From an uncultured Candidatus Melainabacteria bacterium (GTDB lineage Bacteria > Cyanobacteriota > Vampirovibrionia > Gastranaerophilales > Gastranaerophilaceae), in contig CAKUUC010000010.1 in the NCBI GenBank assembly GCA_934692625.1, positions 18,211 through 82,210 on the forward strand: a DNA stretch of 64,000 nt, in the 5' to 3' direction. The translations under genes were made by a program, and so were the position numbers. Under the pieces are notes generated by a model. It made no database searches. It saw only the letters and a list, made by a program, of their open reading frames with translations, and had not been told where the DNA came from. Position 1 is the stretch's first letter. The number at the start of each line of letters is the position of its first letter. Of the stretch, positions 61,361 to 64,000 are shown one piece after another.

Positions 61361-61705
61361 CTATTTAGAGATTGTTTTGAAAATTACATCAAAAGCTTCA
61401 GCATCTCTAACTGCTAAGTCTGCTAACATTTTTCTGTTTACTACAACGTTAGCTTTTTTGCAAGCGTTTACGAATCTAGAGTAGCTCATTCCACGTGCTC
61501 TAACAGCAGCATTGATTCTAACAATCCATAATCTTCTCATATTACGTTTTGTAGTACGTCTATCTCTGTATGCGTATTTCAACGCTTTCATAACTGCAAT
61601 ATTTGCAACTTTAAAAATTCTGCTTCTTGCGCCGATAAAACCTTTAGCAAGTTTTAATATTTTTTTGTGTCTTTTAACACCTGCATTACCACGTTTAATT
61701 CTCAT
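61361..61705 (-). CDS. rplT: 50S ribosomal protein L20
   Basis: 114 residues: MRIKRGNAGVKRHKKILKLAKGF opening and the RRLWIVRINAAVRARGMSYSRFV core of L20. It binds 23S rRNA early in assembly. It is 11 bases after rpmI in the same operon. In other bacteria L20 represses its own operon through the leader, and a leader attenuator is visible here. Confidence 0.96.
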   Translation of the reverse strand: MRIKRGNAGVKRHKKILKLAKGFIGARSRIFKVANIAVMKALKYAYRDRRTTKRNMRRLWIVRINAAVRARGMSYSRFVNACKKANVVVNRKMLADLAVRDAEAFDVIFKTISK

Positions 61706-61716
61706 TTTTTATGCTC

Positions 61717-61926
61717 CTATCTTGAATACTTCTTGTATGGTAACTCTTTAGATACCAATGCTGTATGTGACTCAGAAACCTCAACCATCTTGAAAATTCT
61801 GCGTTTTCTAGATGCTGATTTGTGTTGGAGCAAGTGGCCTATACCTGCTTGTCTTTTCATGATTTTTCCAGTAGCTGATACTTTGTAACGTTTTGCAGCT
61901 GATCTGTGTGTCTTTAATTTTGGCAT
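61717..61926 (-). CDS. rpmI: 50S ribosomal protein L35
   Basis: 69 residues: MPKLKTHRSAAKRYKVSATGK and KRQAGIGHLLQHKSASRKRR are typical L35. An open frame reaches 62031, but ATG 61926 with AAAGGAG 6 bases upstream is the true start. infC, which usually precedes rpmI, is absent; promoter and leader come directly before it. Confidence 0.95.
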   Translation of the reverse strand: MPKLKTHRSAAKRYKVSATGKIMKRQAGIGHLLQHKSASRKRRIFKMVEVSESHTALVSKELPYKKYSR

Positions 61927-61956
61927 TTTCTTCTCCTTTTGTTTAAAGTTAGTGAC

Positions 61957-61987
61957 TAAAAAATTATAGGCATACCAAAGCCCATAA
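61957..61987 (-). promoter_or_regulatory. Attenuator-like hairpin in the rpmI-rplT leader
   Basis: On the minus strand TTATGGGC and GCCTATAA form an 8-bp stem (one G-U) with an 8-base loop, followed at once by six U. It lies about 9 bases after the predicted start of transcription and 30 bases before the rpmI ribosome site, the place for an L20-type attenuator. Confidence 0.55.
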
Positions 61988-62002
61988 CTTTCGGCTGAAT
62001 TT

Positions 62003-62031
62003 ATTATATTATGCAAAATCATTATTTGCAA
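62003..62031 (-). promoter_or_regulatory. Promoter of rpmI-rplT
   Basis: Minus strand TTGCAA (62026-62031), 17-base spacer, TATAAT (62003-62008). Confidence 0.75.
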
Positions 62032-62285
62032 GCATGAAATTAATTTTTATTACAAGTGTGTTTAAACAAATGCAATTGTAATAAAAGTGTCATAAGAAAG
62101 GTGAATTTCTAATGACACATTAAAACATATGTTTATTAAATAAGTCTTTTTATTTTGCTTTTACTGAGCAAATTTGTAACAGATTCTGGCTCCTTCGCAC
62201 TCGCATTAAACGTGCCTTCACTTCGTTTTCAGCACTTGCGCTCGTGCTTATTCAGAGTGACTTTTGGTGGGGCTGACAACACTTT

Positions 62286-62358
62286 CGTCATTCTGAAAAC
62301 TTAGAAAATTTTTGCGAATGTAATGAGCAAATAAATTTTCTTGTTATTCAGAATCTGG
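62286..62358. repeat. Dispersed palindromic repeat, copy B
   Basis: Begins CGTCATTCTGAAAA and ends ATTCAGAATCTGG, the same ends as 48151-48218 in opposite orientation. The arms pair over about 22 bp. The 643-bp gap 62032-62682 holds this and other short repeats and no gene; partial end sequences also occur near 62178 and 62240. Confidence 0.7.
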
Positions 62359-62401
62359 CACTTCTGTAAAACCATTATAACTGACGTTTTTAACCCCACC
62401 C

Positions 62402-62418
62402 CGAAATCACAGATTTCG
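62402..62418. repeat. CGAAATC/GATTTCG palindrome, copy 1
   Basis: CGAAATCACAGATTTCG. A one-base variant is at 63686-63702. Confidence 0.55.
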
Positions 62419-62709
62419 ACCCACAGCCATTCGGCACGCAGTTTCACACGGCTCATTCTTCGCCGGTTCAGCTAGTGCCTCAAGGGGAGGGTTTAATTAA
62501 TGATTTTGCAAATTACTTGCGTGTTGATATCAATGAACTGCTTGAAGTTTAGTGTTGTTATAAATGTTTATTCTCTTAATTTTGCGTTGGCGATTTGTAA
62601 CAAATTTGTAAATACTTTGCCGAAGTATTCAATATGATTGTAAAATTTTTGTAAATTAGCCACATGGCTATATTATAATTTTATGTTTCAAGAAAGAGAA
62701 CGAGAGAAG

Positions 62710-63696
62710 ATGTCAACACCAAAAGTTTCTGCAATAATCCCTGTATATAATGCCGAAAAATATTTGTGCAAGGCGTTGGATTCAATTCTTGCTCAAACTC
62801 TTGATAATATTGAAATCATTTGTGTTGATGATAGTTCAACTGATAATTCTTTTCAAATTCTAAAAGATTATGAGCAAAAAGATAATCGCATAAAAGTTTT
62901 GAGGCAAGAAAATAGTTTTGCGGGTGTTGCAAGAAATAACGGCTTAAAAATGGCAAGTGGGGATTATGTGATTTTTCTCGATGCAGATGATTATTTTGCT
63001 CCAGAAATGCTTGAGAAAATGTATAAATGTGCGACAAAAACAAACGCTGAAATTACAATTTGCAAAAGCCAAACACTAGTGCAAGAAACCGGAAAAATTA
63101 CGATAAACGATTACGCAATTAATAAAAAATATCTGAAAAATAAAACATGTTTTACCCCAAGTGAAATTTCAAAATATATATTTCAATCTTGTGTTGGCTG
63201 GGCTTGGGATAAGTTGTACAAGCGTGATTTTATTATACAAAATGGCTTGAAGTTCCAATCGTTGAGGCATTCAAATGATACCTGTTTTGTCTTGACCTCT
63301 CTTGTTTTGGCAAACAAAATTGCGACCGTTGATGAAGTATTTGTAACATATCGGGCTCATTCAACTTCTCTTGCAAAAACTCGAGCCGTTCAGCCTGAAT
63401 GTTTTTATTATGCTTTGAAAGCGCTGAGAGAAAATTTGGAACAAATTGGAAAATATAAACAAGTTGAACAAAGTTACATAAACTATTGCCTTGAATTTTG
63501 GCATTGGCACAGGTCAACAATACAAAATCAAAATAGTATCGAAATTATAAACAATTATTTTATAACATTATTAAATGATATTGAATTTAGCAAACATTTA
63601 CCCCATTATTTTTATAGCCAAAGAATTTATAGAAAAGTTCTACTGTTGTATTTGATAAAGTTTTTTCAGAAGGTTTTACTCCCATCGAAATCATAG
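62710..63696 (+). CDS. Glycosyltransferase family 2
   Basis: 328 residues of the GT-A fold: SAIIPVYNAEKYL (about 6-18), DDSSTDNS, AGVARNNGLKMASGDYVIFLDADDY with the metal DAD motif, and WDKLYK. The C-terminal about 90 residues are helical and basic. It transfers a sugar from a nucleotide donor, probably for a surface polysaccharide. ATG 62710 has a GAGAGAAG tract upstream; ATG 62683 (nine residues longer) follows a TATAAT by 6 bases and could be a leaderless start. The stop codon lies inside a repeated palindrome. Confidence 0.88.
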   Translation: MSTPKVSAIIPVYNAEKYLCKALDSILAQTLDNIEIICVDDSSTDNSFQILKDYEQKDNRIKVLRQENSFAGVARNNGLKMASGDYVIFLDADDYFAPEMLEKMYKCATKTNAEITICKSQTLVQETGKITINDYAINKKYLKNKTCFTPSEISKYIFQSCVGWAWDKLYKRDFIIQNGLKFQSLRHSNDTCFVLTSLVLANKIATVDEVFVTYRAHSTSLAKTRAVQPECFYYALKALRENLEQIGKYKQVEQSYINYCLEFWHWHRSTIQNQNSIEIINNYFITLLNDIEFSKHLPHYFYSQRIYRKVLLLYLIKFFQKVLLPSKS

Positions 63697-63702
63697 ATTT
63701 CG
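63686..63702. repeat. CGAAATC/GATTTCG palindrome, copy 2, over the GT2 stop codon
   Basis: CGAAATCATAGATTTCG, containing the TAG stop of the GT2 gene. A GTTCCC/GGGAAC hairpin follows at 63703-63722. Confidence 0.55.
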
Positions 63703-63809
63703 GTTCCCAGTTAAGAGGGAACATTGTGGGCAATGTTTGATACACTTAGTAGGGCGGGAAAAGAAATGTAGGGTGGGAAAAGCGGAGCGATTCCAACCGT
63801 CACTCATTC

Positions 63810-64000
63810 TTACGCATTGAACGTTTTAAAAGAAGAATCAACGTTCTTGGAGATTACCTTTTTAACGGCTTCCATTTCGGTCGATATTGCTGTTTCTTCG
63901 GTATCAAGTTGTTTCAATTCCAGTTCTAATGATTTATCTTGTTGTTGAACAATCTCTATCTTTGAATTTATATCTTGTATCTTTTGGTCATATTGATACT
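63810..64000 (-). CDS. C-terminus of a coiled-coil protein, 5' part beyond window
   Basis: Minus-strand frame open from the window edge to a TAA at 63810-63812, about 62 codons. It is Gln/Glu/Lys-rich with heptads (IQDINSKIEIVQQQDKSLEL) and ends SKNVDSSFKTFNA. Composition is typical of a coiled coil. The family cannot be named from this piece. Confidence 0.65.
   Translation of the reverse strand, partial: YQYDQKIQDINSKIEIVQQQDKSLELELKQLDTEETAISTEMEAVKKVISKNVDSSFKTFNA

Noticed and set aside
61512..61888. Rightward frames over rplT and rpmI
   Set aside because: Antisense shadows of ribosomal protein genes without ribosome sites.

Overview
The window looks like part of the chromosome of a low-GC, Gram-negative, non-photosynthetic bacterium. 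It encodes a type IV pilus/type II secretion type secretin, an ADP-heptose-type glycosyltransferase and a KdsC-like phosphatase, which point to an outer membrane. The Ycf46-type AAA ATPase followed by a DUF2997 protein is an arrangement typical of Cyanobacteria and relatives. Together with the absence of photosynthesis genes, the glycolytic and peptide/amino-acid uptake genes and the AT-rich codon use, this best fits a gut Vampirovibrionia/Melainabacteria (Gastranaerophilales) genome. That placement is inference; no rRNA is present.

Layout. 1-7.6 kb: a truncated Cys-rich secreted peptide with a clear promoter, two lineage-specific small genes, the fused wreck of a two-component system, a sugar:H+ symporter, a GH57 glycosidase, and a Na+:alanine/glycine symporter overlapping an ACT-domain gene. 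8.03-24.3 kb: a tRNA-Gly(CCC) gene carrying an integrated island. The island is bounded by exact 42-bp copies of the tRNA 3' half and starts with a tyrosine integrase. Its core is a five-gene operon: PLD/SNF2-type helicase, DUF4391, SMC/RecF-like ATPase, type III Mod methylase and type III Res. This resembles the helicase-methylase-ATPase (Hma) class of defence loci joined to a type III restriction enzyme, and it is divergently flanked by an XRE regulator with paired operators. An HNH-like protein, a secreted repeat protein and an AlbA_2/RecG-C-like regulator complete the cargo. 24.5-36.8 kb: SNF2 helicase, gpmI, a PAS histidine kinase, an operon of HAD phosphatase-TPR-aspartokinase, unknown proteins and a GT9 enzyme. 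36.8-48.1 kb: dapF, rpsF-ssb-rpsR, convergent aroA-rnhB, then a long rightward set (HhH protein, NrdG-like activase, Ycf46-like ATPase, internally duplicated protein, DUF2997, def, fmt, aroH). 48.7-57.6 kb, leftward: TPR protein, SDR, and a pilus/secretion operon (PilP-like, secretin, GspE/PilB, GspF/PilC). 57.8-64 kb: YqeG phosphatase, U32 peptidase, MATE transporter, rpmI-rplT with an attenuator-like leader, a GT2 glycosyltransferase and the C-terminus of a coiled-coil protein.

The housekeeping parts look ordinary. The most interesting regions are the tRNA-Gly island, the Ycf46 cluster, the decayed two-component locus, and a dispersed palindromic repeat family with GTCATTC...GAATCTG ends in two distant intergenic regions.
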